A stretch of 64,000 bases of DNA from Streptomyces griseocarneus (GTDB lineage Bacteria > Actinomycetota > Actinomycetes > Streptomycetales > Streptomycetaceae). The notes beneath the pieces are model-generated. The model saw only the letters and a program-made list of their open reading frames with translations, was not told the DNA's origin and did no database searches. Shown piece after piece: positions 47,809 through 56,644 of the stretch (position 1 is the first letter of the stretch; every line of letters begins with the position of its first letter). Position numbers and translations under genes: made by a program. Location of the stretch: assembly GCF_014655595.1 (NCBI RefSeq), contig NZ_BNBL01000006.1:187906-251905 (forward strand), read 5' to 3'.

Positions 47809-49454
47809 CCCTTGTTGACGGCCGCGAGGATCTCCGGCAGCTGGCCGACCGCGCGGGGCGCGGCGAGCCGCAGTCCGAGCCACGCCGTCAGCAGGCCGTA
47901 GCCCGCGCCCAGCGGCAGCAGGATCCACAGCAGGGAGTGCGCCCCGGCCACGTGCAGCCAGATGGCCAGCGCGCCCAGCGGGGCGCACAGCACCGCACCC
48001 ACCAGGGCGCCCAGCATGCCGAACCAGGCGATGGCGCCCTGGCCCGGCGCGACGTTCTTGAAGCCGCTGTCCTGCGGGATCGAGTACGGCGCCAGCACCG
48101 AGGCCAGCGCGCCGGTGGCGAAGAGCGCGCCCAGCAGGGCCAGGGACAGGCCCAGGACCTCGGCCCAGTCCGACCACTTGCCGGTGAACGCGGCCGTACC
48201 TGTGACCACCAGCGTCACATAGGGCACGGCTATCAGGGAGAACGCCAGTGCCCTGGCCCGCAGTTCGACGTAGGCGTCGCGCGGCGAGCCGATCGTCTGC
48301 AGCACCATCCAGAACGCCGGGCCGTCCTGGCCGAACTGGTTGTACATCTGCAGGCCGAGCATGGTCGGCGCGAACACGGAGAACCAGACGCTCTCCGCGC
48401 CCTGCGCCGCGTTGACGATCGGCACCAGCGCGCCCACCGCGAGCCCGGAGACCCATGACGCCTTGGTCTTGGGGTCGCGCCATATGTAGCGCAGCGAGCG
48501 GTGCATGGCGGCGCCCGTGCGCCCGGCGGGCAGCAGCCGGGCCAGGCCCGGGCCGGAGGCGCGCTCCTTGCCCGTCGAGGCGGCGGCCGCACCGATGGTG
48601 GAGGCGTCGGGAGAGGTCATCACCTTGGTGAGGCTGCGCTGCCACCACCACAGCAGGGCGGCCAGGGCGGCGGCCGTCAGGGCCAGCCCGGCGGCGGCCC
48701 GCCCGTAGGACCCCTCGCTGGCGGCCCGCACGGCGTCCAGCGCGGAGCCGGGCGGAATCCACCGCAGCACGTCGGCCACCGGCTCCAGCCGGGCCATGCC
48801 GAGGCCGTTGAGCTGCTGCATGGCGAGGTTGACGAACTGTCCGCCCACGCCGATGACCAGGCCGCTCAGCAGCGCGAGGTCACGGCCCTTGCGGCTGGTC
48901 AGCAGGCGGACGTTTGCGGTGGCCACGGCCCGCGCCAGGGACAGGCAGACCAGCAGGGCCAGCGGTGCGGCCAGGACGCCGACGGCGAAGGCCGCGGCGC
49001 CGTGCGCACTGGCGATCACCGTGCCGGTCAGCACCGCGAGCGTGAAGCCGGGGCCTATGCCCACCAGGGACGCGGCGAGCAGCCCCGTCATCATCGGGGT
49101 CGGCCGCAGTGGCAGCATCACGAGCCGGGTGGGGTCCATGGTCTCGTCGCCGCCGGGGAAGAACAGCGGCATCACCGCCCAGCCGAAGGCGAGCAGCGCC
49201 GCCATGCAGACGGACAGGGCGCCGACATGGGCGTGCCCGCGCAGCACGATCAGGCCGAGCACCTGCAGCGCGGCGTAGAGCGAGACCAGGACGACGGAGG
49301 TGATCCACACGGCTTTGCGGCCGGTGGACTGGCGCAGGCCGTTGCGCAGGAGCGACAGCTTCAGCCGGACGAACACGGCCGTGGTGGAGGGCACGGCCGC
49401 GGCGGACGGAGCCGCCGGCGCGGACGGGGCGGAGGGGACGGCTGCGGTCGTCAT
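47805..49454 (-). CDS. ABC transporter permease (ABC-2 type exporter)
   Basis: A 549-aa integral membrane protein. The first 45 residues are cytoplasmic (FVRLKLSLLRNGLRQSTGRK), followed by about twelve helices. Among them are PLFFPGGDETMDPTRLVMLP, GDETMDPTR being a frequent motif in actinobacterial ABC-2-like permeases, and FAPTMLGLQMYNQFGQDGPA. The ATPase gene ends 4 bp inside its start (ATGA-type overlap), so the two form one exporter. Substrate unknown. Confidence 0.9.
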   Translation of the reverse strand: MTTAAVPSAPSAPAAPSAAAVPSTTAVFVRLKLSLLRNGLRQSTGRKAVWITSVVLVSLYAALQVLGLIVLRGHAHVGALSVCMAALLAFGWAVMPLFFPGGDETMDPTRLVMLPLRPTPMMTGLLAASLVGIGPGFTLAVLTGTVIASAHGAAAFAVGVLAAPLALLVCLSLARAVATANVRLLTSRKGRDLALLSGLVIGVGGQFVNLAMQQLNGLGMARLEPVADVLRWIPPGSALDAVRAASEGSYGRAAAGLALTAAALAALLWWWQRSLTKVMTSPDASTIGAAAASTGKERASGPGLARLLPAGRTGAAMHRSLRYIWRDPKTKASWVSGLAVGALVPIVNAAQGAESVWFSVFAPTMLGLQMYNQFGQDGPAFWMVLQTIGSPRDAYVELRARALAFSLIAVPYVTLVVTGTAAFTGKWSDWAEVLGLSLALLGALFATGALASVLAPYSIPQDSGFKNVAPGQGAIAWFGMLGALVGAVLCAPLGALAIWLHVAGAHSLLWILLPLGAGYGLLTAWLGLRLAAPRAVGQLPEILAAVNKG

Positions 49455-50242
49455 CGGGCGCCGCCGCCCAGCCAGTCGAGGCTGTCACCGCCGGCCGCCC
49501 CGCGCACGCCCACCAGTTCGAGGAAGGCGTCCTGCAGGGTGGGGGCGTCGCCCCGGACGTCCGCGAGCGGGCCGTGGGCGCGGATCCGGCCGCCGGCCAT
49601 CACCGCGACCCAGGAGCACAGGGACTCGACCAGCTCCATGACGTGGCTGGAGAAGACGACCGTGGCGCCCGAGGCGGTGTAGCGCTCGAGCACCCCGCGG
49701 ATCGTCTGGGCGGAGACCGGGTCGACGCCCTCGAACGGCTCGTCGAGGAAGAGGACTTCGGGGTTGTGCAGCAGCGCGGCGGCCAGCCCGATCTTCTTGC
49801 GCATGCCGGTGGAGTAGTCGATGACGAGCTTGTGCTGCGAGCCGGCGAGGTCGAGGACGTCCAGCAGCTGCGTGGCCCGCTTGTCGACCTCCTCGCCCGG
49901 CAGCCCGCGCAGCCGGCCGGTGTACGCGAGGAGTTCGCGTCCCGACAGCCGCTCGAACATCCGCAGCCCCTCGGGCAGCACGCCGATGCGGGCCTTGACG
50001 GCGGCGGGGTCCTGCCAGACGTCGTGGCCGCCGATCAGCACGCGGCCCGAGTCGGGGCGCAGCAGGCCGGTGACCATGGACAGGGTGGTCGTCTTGCCCG
50101 CGCCGTTGGGCCCGACGAGGCCGATGAACCGGCCCGCCGGGATCTCCAGGTCGACCCCGGCCACGGCCACCTGCTCACCGAACCGCTTCCACAGCCCCTC
50201 GACGCGGACCGCGGGCGTCGCGCCCTGCCCCACTGCTTCCAT
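49451..50242 (-). CDS. ABC transporter ATP-binding protein
   Basis: A 263-aa ATPase starting MEAVGQGATPAVRVEGLWKR. Walker A is GLVGPNGAGKTTTLSMV (about 45), the signature is YSTGMRKKIGLAAALLHNP (about 145), and Walker B VLFLDEPFEGVDP. The switch His lies in VFSSHVMELVESLC. It is of the DrrA/CcmA-like exporter class and is co-translated with the permease downstream. Confidence 0.95.
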   Translation of the reverse strand: MEAVGQGATPAVRVEGLWKRFGEQVAVAGVDLEIPAGRFIGLVGPNGAGKTTTLSMVTGLLRPDSGRVLIGGHDVWQDPAAVKARIGVLPEGLRMFERLSGRELLAYTGRLRGLPGEEVDKRATQLLDVLDLAGSQHKLVIDYSTGMRKKIGLAAALLHNPEVLFLDEPFEGVDPVSAQTIRGVLERYTASGATVVFSSHVMELVESLCSWVAVMAGGRIRAHGPLADVRGDAPTLQDAFLELVGVRGAAGGDSLDWLGGGAR

Positions 50243-50351
50243 CGCGCACTTCCTTCGTCCCCGTGATGTGGTGCTTCGGGGACACGGAACAACGCTCCGC
50301 CCCCCGAATCCACCTTAGGGGGGACGCGAGGGGCGGACCGATGACGTTTGT

Positions 50352-50425
50352 CAGCAGTTCCCGGTGATACAGCAGTTCCCGGTGATTCAGCGACTCTCGG
50401 CGCTTCAGCAGCTCTTGGCGCTTCA
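50352..50425 (-). repeat. Four 18-bp tandem repeats reaching the Prim-Pol stop codon
   Basis: Units CAGCAGTTCCCGGTGATA (50352), CAGCAGTTCCCGGTGATT (50370), CAGCGACTCTCGGCGCTT (50388) and CAGCAGCTCTTGGCGCTT (50406) are contiguous; a fifth CAGCGG is coding. On the minus strand each junction reads CTGAA or CTGTA. The gene's TGA is therefore repeated in the same frame at 18-bp steps. Confidence 0.85.
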
Positions 50426-51115
50426 GCGGCCGCGGGCCAGCGCCGCCTCCCGGCCGCAGGCGTAGGCGAGGGCGCTGACGAGCTCCTCCGCGTCCGGCAG
50501 CCAGCGGTTGGCGGCGGTGGGCTGGCGCGCCCACTGCACCGGGCCGCGGCTGCCGATGCGGGTGGGGGGAGCGACCACGTAGTCGCCCTCGCCGCGGGAG
50601 ACCAGGTCGAGGGTGGAGGGCGCCCAGCCGAGCTTGCGGACGTGGTCGGCGACCTTCAGGGCGCCGCCGGGCAGCACGAAGAACAGCATCCGGCGGAAGG
50701 GCGTGCACGTGATCGGCCCCAGCTGGATCTCCATGCGCTCCATGCGTGCCAGCGCCAGGAAGCCGGCCGACTCCGAGACGTCCAGGGCGTCGAAGGTGCG
50801 ACCGGTGGGCAGCAGGATCGAGGCGCGGGGCTGTTTCGTCCACATGCGACGCGCGGTGGACGCACTGCCCGTGGCCTGCGTGGCCCAGTCGGGCCGGGCG
50901 GGATGGGCGCCGGGCGCGGGGCAGGCTGGCTCGCCGCACGAGCAGTGCTCGCGCCCGTCCCTGGCCTCCAGCCAGGTGCCGGGGAAAACGTCCCAGTGCC
51001 GGTCCTCCGCGTACCTCGCCGCCGCGTCCAGCACGCGCTCGCCGCGCTGTTGGGGGATATGCGGGGCTGCTACTCCGATGGTCTCTTCCACGCCCAGCTC
51101 AACTGAGTGCGTCAC
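50423..51115 (-). CDS. Bifunctional DNA primase/polymerase-domain (Prim-Pol) protein
   Basis: A 230-aa protein from a GTG start. The layout is that of the Prim-Pol (AEP) domain found in many Streptomyces: LDAAARYAEDRHWDVFPGTW, a CxCxxxxCxxP zinc-like motif in HCSCGEPACPAPGAHPARPD, the core FDALDVSESAGFLALARMER, and YVVAPPTRIGSRGPVQWARQ. The usual catalytic Asp-x-Asp is reduced to DALD, so activity as a primase is uncertain. No helicase or phage gene accompanies it. The stop codon is inside a tandem repeat. Confidence 0.82.
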   Translation of the reverse strand: MTHSVELGVEETIGVAAPHIPQQRGERVLDAAARYAEDRHWDVFPGTWLEARDGREHCSCGEPACPAPGAHPARPDWATQATGSASTARRMWTKQPRASILLPTGRTFDALDVSESAGFLALARMERMEIQLGPITCTPFRRMLFFVLPGGALKVADHVRKLGWAPSTLDLVSRGEGDYVVAPPTRIGSRGPVQWARQPTAANRWLPDAEELVSALAYACGREAALARGR

Positions 51116-51258
51116 CGGGGGTTACGGCTCTGGCACAGGCTCCTCGCACCTGCCGGGCACAGCACATGGGGCGCACGGATGCATGTGCGGGGGCGCAGGC
51201 GAAAGTTCGCCGCCGCGAAGGGGTAGCCACCTGGGCGGCGTGTTACTGACCCAGGTCA

Positions 51259-51286
51259 TTGCCGCTATTGATGCCAATACCGGCAA
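51259..51286. promoter_or_regulatory. Long inverted repeat upstream of the TPR regulator
   Basis: TTGCCGCTATTG (51259-51270) and CAATACCGGCAA (51275-51286) are complementary at 11 of 12 positions around a 4-bp centre. It lies 120 bp before the regulator start and between divergent genes. It is a plausible operator or leader hairpin. Confidence 0.5.
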
Positions 51287-51408
51287 GTCCTGCATTCTCC
51301 GTATATCAGGGGGGCAAAGATCACAGGAGAAGGCGTTCACAGCCGGATCGGTCACTCCGCACCACGCGGAGCACATCGCGAACGCATAGCAGTCTCAGGG
51401 GGTTGAGC

Positions 51409-52797
51409 ATGGCCGCACGGCCACTCGTGGCGCGGCAGCCGAACGAACGGCTGCAAGCGCTCATTCAGGAAGCCGGCTGCTCCAATGCCGGCCTGGCGCG
51501 CAGGGTCAACATGTGCGGCGCCGAGCACGGACTTGACCTGCGGTACGACAAGACGTCCGTGGCCCGGTGGCTGCGCGGCCAGCAGCCGCGGGGCCGGGCG
51601 CCCGCCGTCATCGCCGAGGCCCTCGGCCGCAAGCTGGGCCGCACGGTCACGATCGACGAGATCGGCATGGCCAACGGCAAGAACCTCGCGTCCGGGGTGG
51701 GGCTGCAGTTCTCCCCGACCGTCCTCGGCGCGATCGAGCAGGTCTGCGAGCTGTGGCGCAGCGACGTCGGCCGCCGCGACTTCCTCAGCGGAACGTCGGT
51801 GGCGTCCTCCGCGCTGGTCGAGCCCAGCCGCGACTGGCTGATCACGGCCGCCGACCCGCAGGTCGCCCGGAGCGCGGGCGCGCGCGTGGGCCCCTCCGAC
51901 GTCGAGGCCGTGCGGGCCACCACGGACGCGCTCGTGGAGCTCGACCACCGCTACGGCAGCGGGCACGTGCGTCCCGTGGTGGTCCACTACCTCAACAGCG
52001 TCGTCTCCGGGCTGCTGGCCGGCTCGTACCGGGAAGCGGTCGGCCGCGACCTCTTCGCGGCCGTGTCGCGGCTGACGGAGCTGGCGGGCTACATGGCCGT
52101 CGACACCGGCCAGCCCGGGCTCGCCCAGCGCTACTACATCCAGGCGCTGCGCCTCGCCCAGGCCGCGGGCGACCGGGGCTACGGCGGCTACGTCCTGGCC
52201 GCCAGCATGAGCCACCTCGCCGCGTCCCTGGGCAACCCCAGGGAGATCGCGCAGCTCGCCAAGGCCGCCCAGGAGGGCGCGCGGGGGCACGTCACGCCCC
52301 GCGCCGAGGCGATGTTCTACGCGGCCGAGGCGCGCGGCCACGCGCTGCTCGGTGACGCGCGCGCCTGCCAGGTCGTCGCGAGCCGGGCCGTCTCCCGGCT
52401 CGAGGCCGCCGACAACGGCACCGACTCCGGTGACGACCCGCCGTGGATCCGTCACTTCGACCGGGCCTACCTCTCCGACGAGCTGGCCCACTGCCACCGC
52501 GACCTCGGCCAGGCCGAGCCCGCGCGGCGGCACGCGGAGGACGCGCTGGCCGTCCACCCGACGGGCCGCGTGCGCCGCCGGGCCATCGACCTGCTGCTGC
52601 TCGCCACGGCCCACGTCCAGCAGCGCGAGGTGGAGGAGGCCTGCGCCACGGGCACGCGTGCCCTGGAACTGCTGGGCACGCTGCGTTCCAACCGGGGTGC
52701 CGAGTATCTGGACGACTTCCGGCAGCGATTGGAGCCGTACCGGGACGAACCGGTCGTGAGGGAGTTCGGGACCCGGATGGAGATGCAGGCCGCGTAG
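51409..52797 (+). CDS. Helix-turn-helix/TPR regulatory protein of the Streptomyces development type
   Basis: The 462-aa protein is taken from ATG 51409 (MAARPLVARQPNERLQALIQ). The N-terminal 90 residues are an unusual helix-turn-helix: EAGCSNAGLARRVNMCGAEH, RYDKTSVARWLRGQQPRGRA, then ALGRKLGRTVTIDEIGMANG. This resembles the NsdA-like negative regulators of differentiation in Streptomyces. Residues 170-450 are helical repeats (YYIQALRLAQAAGDRGYGGY, RRHAEDALAVHPTGRVRRRA) of TPR type. A role in development or antibiotic control is inference from this likeness. Confidence 0.85.
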   Translation: MAARPLVARQPNERLQALIQEAGCSNAGLARRVNMCGAEHGLDLRYDKTSVARWLRGQQPRGRAPAVIAEALGRKLGRTVTIDEIGMANGKNLASGVGLQFSPTVLGAIEQVCELWRSDVGRRDFLSGTSVASSALVEPSRDWLITAADPQVARSAGARVGPSDVEAVRATTDALVELDHRYGSGHVRPVVVHYLNSVVSGLLAGSYREAVGRDLFAAVSRLTELAGYMAVDTGQPGLAQRYYIQALRLAQAAGDRGYGGYVLAASMSHLAASLGNPREIAQLAKAAQEGARGHVTPRAEAMFYAAEARGHALLGDARACQVVASRAVSRLEAADNGTDSGDDPPWIRHFDRAYLSDELAHCHRDLGQAEPARRHAEDALAVHPTGRVRRRAIDLLLLATAHVQQREVEEACATGTRALELLGTLRSNRGAEYLDDFRQRLEPYRDEPVVREFGTRMEMQAA

Positions 52798-52979
52798 GGA
52801 AGCGCCCCAGGCCCGGACGTCCGGTCGGCGAGGACCGGGCGGTTGCTCCGAGGCCTGGGGTGACCTGGGACGATCGTGCCGCGGACCGGGTGAACGGGCG
52901 GTGCATGGCCGAGCGCCGGGGCGACCCGGTAGCGTGAGCGGCCGATTGCGTAAGTCCCGTTACAGCCTGAGGAGTCCCG

Positions 52980-54998
52980 GTGACGCAGAGCGGACAGGGA
53001 AACGAGCCGCAGCGCCCCGCGGCCCCGCCCGGGCCGCCCGCACGGCCCGCCGACCCGTGGTCCGGCGCGCCCGCGCCCGCCGCCCCGTGGGGCCCTGGTG
53101 CCCCGCTGCCCCCGGAGACCCCTCCGGGTGACTCCGAGGCCACGCGGCACCTTCCGCCGGCCGGTGCCTCTCCTGTGTCGGCGGCCTCGCTGACCCCCGT
53201 GCCGCCCGTTCCGGTCGTACCGGCGATGCCGTCGGCGCCGCCGCCGATTCCGCCGGCCCCGCCGGTCCCGCCCCACGGCGGGGGCATACCGGGCATACGT
53301 GACATGGGCCCCGAATCCTCTTCCGAGGCCACGCAGTTGCTGCAGCCCCCGACGCCGCACGCGAACCCGGCCGCCGGGAACAGCCTGCCGGCCACGCCCC
53401 CGGCGGACGCCGAGGCGACGGCCTTCATGCCGCCCGTCGGCAACGCACCCGCAGGCAACACACCCGCCGGTAATGCCCCGTACGGCAACTCCACGTTCGG
53501 CAACGCGCCGTACGACAGCCCGTCCTACGGCAATGCCGGCTACGGCGACTCGGCGTACGGCAACGCCGCCCAGGGCAACGCCCCGTTCGGCGCCACGCCG
53601 CCGGCCGGGCCGGCGGACGCCGAGGCCACGGCCTTCATGCCGCTGGTCGCCGGCACCGGCGACCCCACGACCCCGCGCCCCTTCGTCGTCCCGGCCGGCC
53701 GGCCGGGACAGGCCGAGGAGGACGCCCCGGCGACGCAGTACCTGCCGCCCGTGGTCAACGAGGACGAAGCCCCCGCGCCCCGGGCCGGGGACGCGGAGGC
53801 GACGACCCTCTTGCCGTCGCTGAACACCCCGCCCGCCGGCCCCGCCGGCCCCGGTGACGCGGGCGCCACCACCGTCCTCCCGCCCGTGGGCGCCAGCGGT
53901 CCCGGCGACGCGGCGGCGACCACCGTCCTCCCGCCCGTCGGCGGCCTCGGGCAGCCCACGCCGCCCACCGGCCCCGCCGGTCCCGGCGACGCGGCCGCCA
54001 CCGCCCTCCTCCCGCCCGTGGGCGGCCTCGGGCAGCCCACGCCTCCCGGCGGCGGCGTGCCCGGTGCGGCGTCGCCCTTCGGAGTGATCTCGCAGTCGGG
54101 CGAGCGACCGCCGCCCGCCGAGTTCGACACGCTCTTCCGCGCCGCCGCCCCCACGCAGCAGCTGCCGCCCGTCCCGGCGGCCACCCCGGGGCCCACGACG
54201 AGCCGCCGGCTGCCGAAGCCCCCGCGTTCCTCGGCCGCCGCCGCGCCCGCGCAGCACGGTGCCCAGGGCCCGCAGGGCCCGCAGGGCCCGCACGGGCCCC
54301 ACACGCCTCGTACTGCTCGTGGCTCCCAGCCGCCCCGGCGCAAGAAGTCGCCCGCCGTGCTGATCGTGGCCGTCGTCGCGGGCTGTGCCGTCGCCGGGCT
54401 CGGTGCGGGGGCGCTGCTCAGCGGCGGGGGAGGCGACGAGCCGCAGAACGCCGCCGTCGCGAGCCCCGCCCCGTCCGCCCCCGCCACGGAGGCGACCACG
54501 CCGGCCCCCACGCCGAGCAAGCCCGCCAAGTCCGCGGATCCGGCGGTCGAGTCCCAGGCCAAGGCGCTGGACGCGCTGCTGAAGGACAGCAACAAGAGCC
54601 GGGACGCCGTGGTCAAGGCGGTGGATTCGATCAAGGTGTGCAAGGACCTCGACAAGTCCGAGTCCGCCCTGAAGGCGGCGGCGAAGCAGCGCAACGAGCT
54701 GCTCAAGCGCCTCGAGAAGACCCCGACGGACAAGCTGCCGAACCACTCCGACCTGACGAGCGAGCTGAAGAAGGCGTGGAAGTCGTCCGCCACGGCGGAC
54801 CTGCGCTACGCGGACTGGTCGGACCAGGTGGAGGGCAAGAAGGGCTGCGTCAAGGGCCACGCCCGTCCCACCCGTGACAGCGCCGCCGGCGACAAGGCGA
54901 GCAGCGACGCCACCACCGCGAAGAAGAAGGCGGCGGACCTGTGGAACCCGATCGCGAGGACCTACGGGCTGACCTCGCACGAGTGGTCCCAGCTGTGA
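52980..54998 (+). CDS. Membrane protein with ten cytoplasmic Thr-x-x-Leu/Met motifs
   Basis: A 672-aa protein from a GTG behind GAGGAG. The N-terminal 450 residues are Pro/Ala/Gly-rich and disordered. They contain ten motifs with Thr at 55, 118, 147, 217, 252, 275, 297, 314, 341 and 392, mostly (D/S)xEATxxLPP or DAxATxxLPP. Leu or Met is always at Thr+3, the position read by FHA phospho-Thr domains. Residues 159-204 hold GN-x-PYG repeats. One helix (about 458-480) follows a basic stop RRKK, so the repeats should be cytoplasmic. The outer 190 residues are Lys-rich and helical with two Cys. I do not recognise a family. Confidence 0.88.
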   Translation: MTQSGQGNEPQRPAAPPGPPARPADPWSGAPAPAAPWGPGAPLPPETPPGDSEATRHLPPAGASPVSAASLTPVPPVPVVPAMPSAPPPIPPAPPVPPHGGGIPGIRDMGPESSSEATQLLQPPTPHANPAAGNSLPATPPADAEATAFMPPVGNAPAGNTPAGNAPYGNSTFGNAPYDSPSYGNAGYGDSAYGNAAQGNAPFGATPPAGPADAEATAFMPLVAGTGDPTTPRPFVVPAGRPGQAEEDAPATQYLPPVVNEDEAPAPRAGDAEATTLLPSLNTPPAGPAGPGDAGATTVLPPVGASGPGDAAATTVLPPVGGLGQPTPPTGPAGPGDAAATALLPPVGGLGQPTPPGGGVPGAASPFGVISQSGERPPPAEFDTLFRAAAPTQQLPPVPAATPGPTTSRRLPKPPRSSAAAAPAQHGAQGPQGPQGPHGPHTPRTARGSQPPRRKKSPAVLIVAVVAGCAVAGLGAGALLSGGGGDEPQNAAVASPAPSAPATEATTPAPTPSKPAKSADPAVESQAKALDALLKDSNKSRDAVVKAVDSIKVCKDLDKSESALKAAAKQRNELLKRLEKTPTDKLPNHSDLTSELKKAWKSSATADLRYADWSDQVEGKKGCVKGHARPTRDSAAGDKASSDATTAKKKAADLWNPIARTYGLTSHEWSQL

Positions 54999-55201
54999 CC
55001 GGTCACAGGCTCGCGGGCATCGTCGCCTCGTCGTGAAGTGAGCGGCCCCCGGGAGTCCCCCCGGCCCCCGGGAACCGGGCCCGAGCCTGTCGCCCGTCGG
55101 GGAACGGCCGAGTGATCACCACCGAACGGCCGGTGACGGGGAGGTGAACGGCGGTGCCCGGATCCCGCCGCGTGACGGGCCCCGGCGGGAACGTACGATC
55201 G

Positions 55202-55699
55202 ATGGCTGTGCAGGGTTCAGAGAAGTCTTCCCGTCGCGGCCGCCGCTCGACCACCATGGACGGCATGCCGCTCAATGACATGCCGTGGTGGCGCTGGCGC
55301 ACCAGCGTGCGCTCCGCGCTGCACATGCTCTCGGACCCGGTCTTCCAGCGCGAGTGCTGGCTCGCGGGACGCGCGGGGTACGGAGATGTGACCGACGCCG
55401 TCTACCGGCTCGTCGAGGACACCTGGCTGGACAACTGGTCGGCCGAGAAGTACGTCGGCACGGTGTTCCGGGACTCCGGCGAGGCCGCGCTGGTCGACGT
55501 CGCGGTGCTGCGGGTGCTGCGGATCATGCACCAGGTGGGCGCGGACGCGCCGGTGTCGGCGTACCTGGAGCACCACGGCTGGGCGGAGGCGGTACGGGCG
55601 GCCCGCGAGGCGCACGTCCGGCTGGCGGCGAACGACGGCGACGATCCGGACGCGGCGCCGCGCTCGCTGGACGCCCTGGCACAGCTGACCCGGGTCTGA
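55202..55699 (+). CDS. Conserved Streptomyces protein next to purU (SCO4402-like)
   Basis: A 165-aa protein from ATG 55202 (MAVQGSEKSSRRGRRSTTMD); ATG 55256 (MDGMPLNDMPWWRWRTSVRS) is an alternative. The body is helical and soluble: ALHMLSDPVFQRECWLAGRA, VTDAVYRLVEDTWLDNWSAE, VRAAREAHVRLAANDGDDPD. It looks like the hypothetical protein encoded beside purU in other Streptomyces genomes. The role is unknown. purU follows 47 bp downstream. Confidence 0.8.
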   Translation: MAVQGSEKSSRRGRRSTTMDGMPLNDMPWWRWRTSVRSALHMLSDPVFQRECWLAGRAGYGDVTDAVYRLVEDTWLDNWSAEKYVGTVFRDSGEAALVDVAVLRVLRIMHQVGADAPVSAYLEHHGWAEAVRAAREAHVRLAANDGDDPDAAPRSLDALAQLTRV

Positions 55700-55746
55700 C
55701 CGCCTGGGGTCATCCGGGGCCCGCGGATATGCGACGCTATTGGGCT

Positions 55747-56610
55747 ATGGCCACCGAACAGCAAGCCCAGTACGTCCTCACCCTCTCCTGCCCGGACAAG
55801 CAGGGCATCGTGCACGCGGTGTCCAGCTATCTCTTCATGACCGGCTGCAACATCGAGGACAGCCGGCAGTTCGGCGACCGTGACACCGGCCTGTTCTTCA
55901 TGCGCGTGCACTTCAGCGCCGAGGACCCGGTGACGCTGGAGAAGCTGCGCGCCAGCTTCGCGGCGATCGGCGACTCCTTCGGCATGGACTGGCAGATCCA
56001 CCGGGCCGACGAGAAGATGCGGATCGTGCTGATGGTGTCCAAGTTCGGGCACTGCCTCAACGACCTGCTCTTCCGCTCCCGGATCGGGGCGCTGCCGGTG
56101 GAGATCGCGGCGGTCGTCTCCAACCACACCGACTTCGCCGAGCTCGTCGGCTCGTACGGCGTCCCCTTCCACCACATTCCGGTGACGAAGGAGAACAAGC
56201 CGGAGTCCGAGGCGCGGCTTCTGGAGCTCGTGCAGGCCGAGAACGTCGAGCTCGTGGTGCTGGCCCGCTACATGCAGGTCCTCTCCGACGACCTCTGCAA
56301 GGCGCTCTCCGGCCGGATCATCAACATCCACCACTCCTTCCTGCCCAGCTTCAAGGGCGCGAAGCCGTACCACCAGGCGCACGCGCGCGGTGTGAAGCTG
56401 ATCGGTGCGACCGCGCACTACGTCACCGCCGACCTCGACGAGGGCCCGATCATCGAGCAGGAGGTCGAGCGCGTCGGTCACGAGGTGACGCCCGAGCAGC
56501 TCGTGGCCGTCGGCCGCGACGTGGAGTGCCAGGCGCTGGCGCGCGCGGTGAAGTGGCACAGCGAGCACCGCGTGCTGCTGAACGGCTCCCGCACGGTGGT
56601 CTTCGCGTAG
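55747..56610 (+). CDS. purU: Formyltetrahydrofolate deformylase
   Basis: A 287-aa protein. An N-terminal ACT domain (VLTLSCPDKQGIVHAVSSYL, about 9-80) is followed by the formyltransferase-like domain with the catalytic triad. The triad is Asn and His in GRIINIHHSFLPSFKGAKPY and Asp in TADLDEGPIIEQEVERVGHE. PurU hydrolyses 10-formyl-THF to formate and THF, balancing the one-carbon pool. Start ATG at 55747. A 15-bp tandem repeat lies just after the stop. Confidence 0.96.
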   Translation: MATEQQAQYVLTLSCPDKQGIVHAVSSYLFMTGCNIEDSRQFGDRDTGLFFMRVHFSAEDPVTLEKLRASFAAIGDSFGMDWQIHRADEKMRIVLMVSKFGHCLNDLLFRSRIGALPVEIAAVVSNHTDFAELVGSYGVPFHHIPVTKENKPESEARLLELVQAENVELVVLARYMQVLSDDLCKALSGRIINIHHSFLPSFKGAKPYHQAHARGVKLIGATAHYVTADLDEGPIIEQEVERVGHEVTPEQLVAVGRDVECQALARAVKWHSEHRVLLNGSRTVVFA

Positions 56611-56644
56611 CCCAGGCACGCGCCGCGGGTTCGCCGCGTCAACC

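Noticed and set aside
50423..51115. Prophage remnant signalled by the Prim-Pol gene
   Set aside because: No integrase, attachment repeats, capsid or replication genes lie nearby, and neighbours look like core genes.
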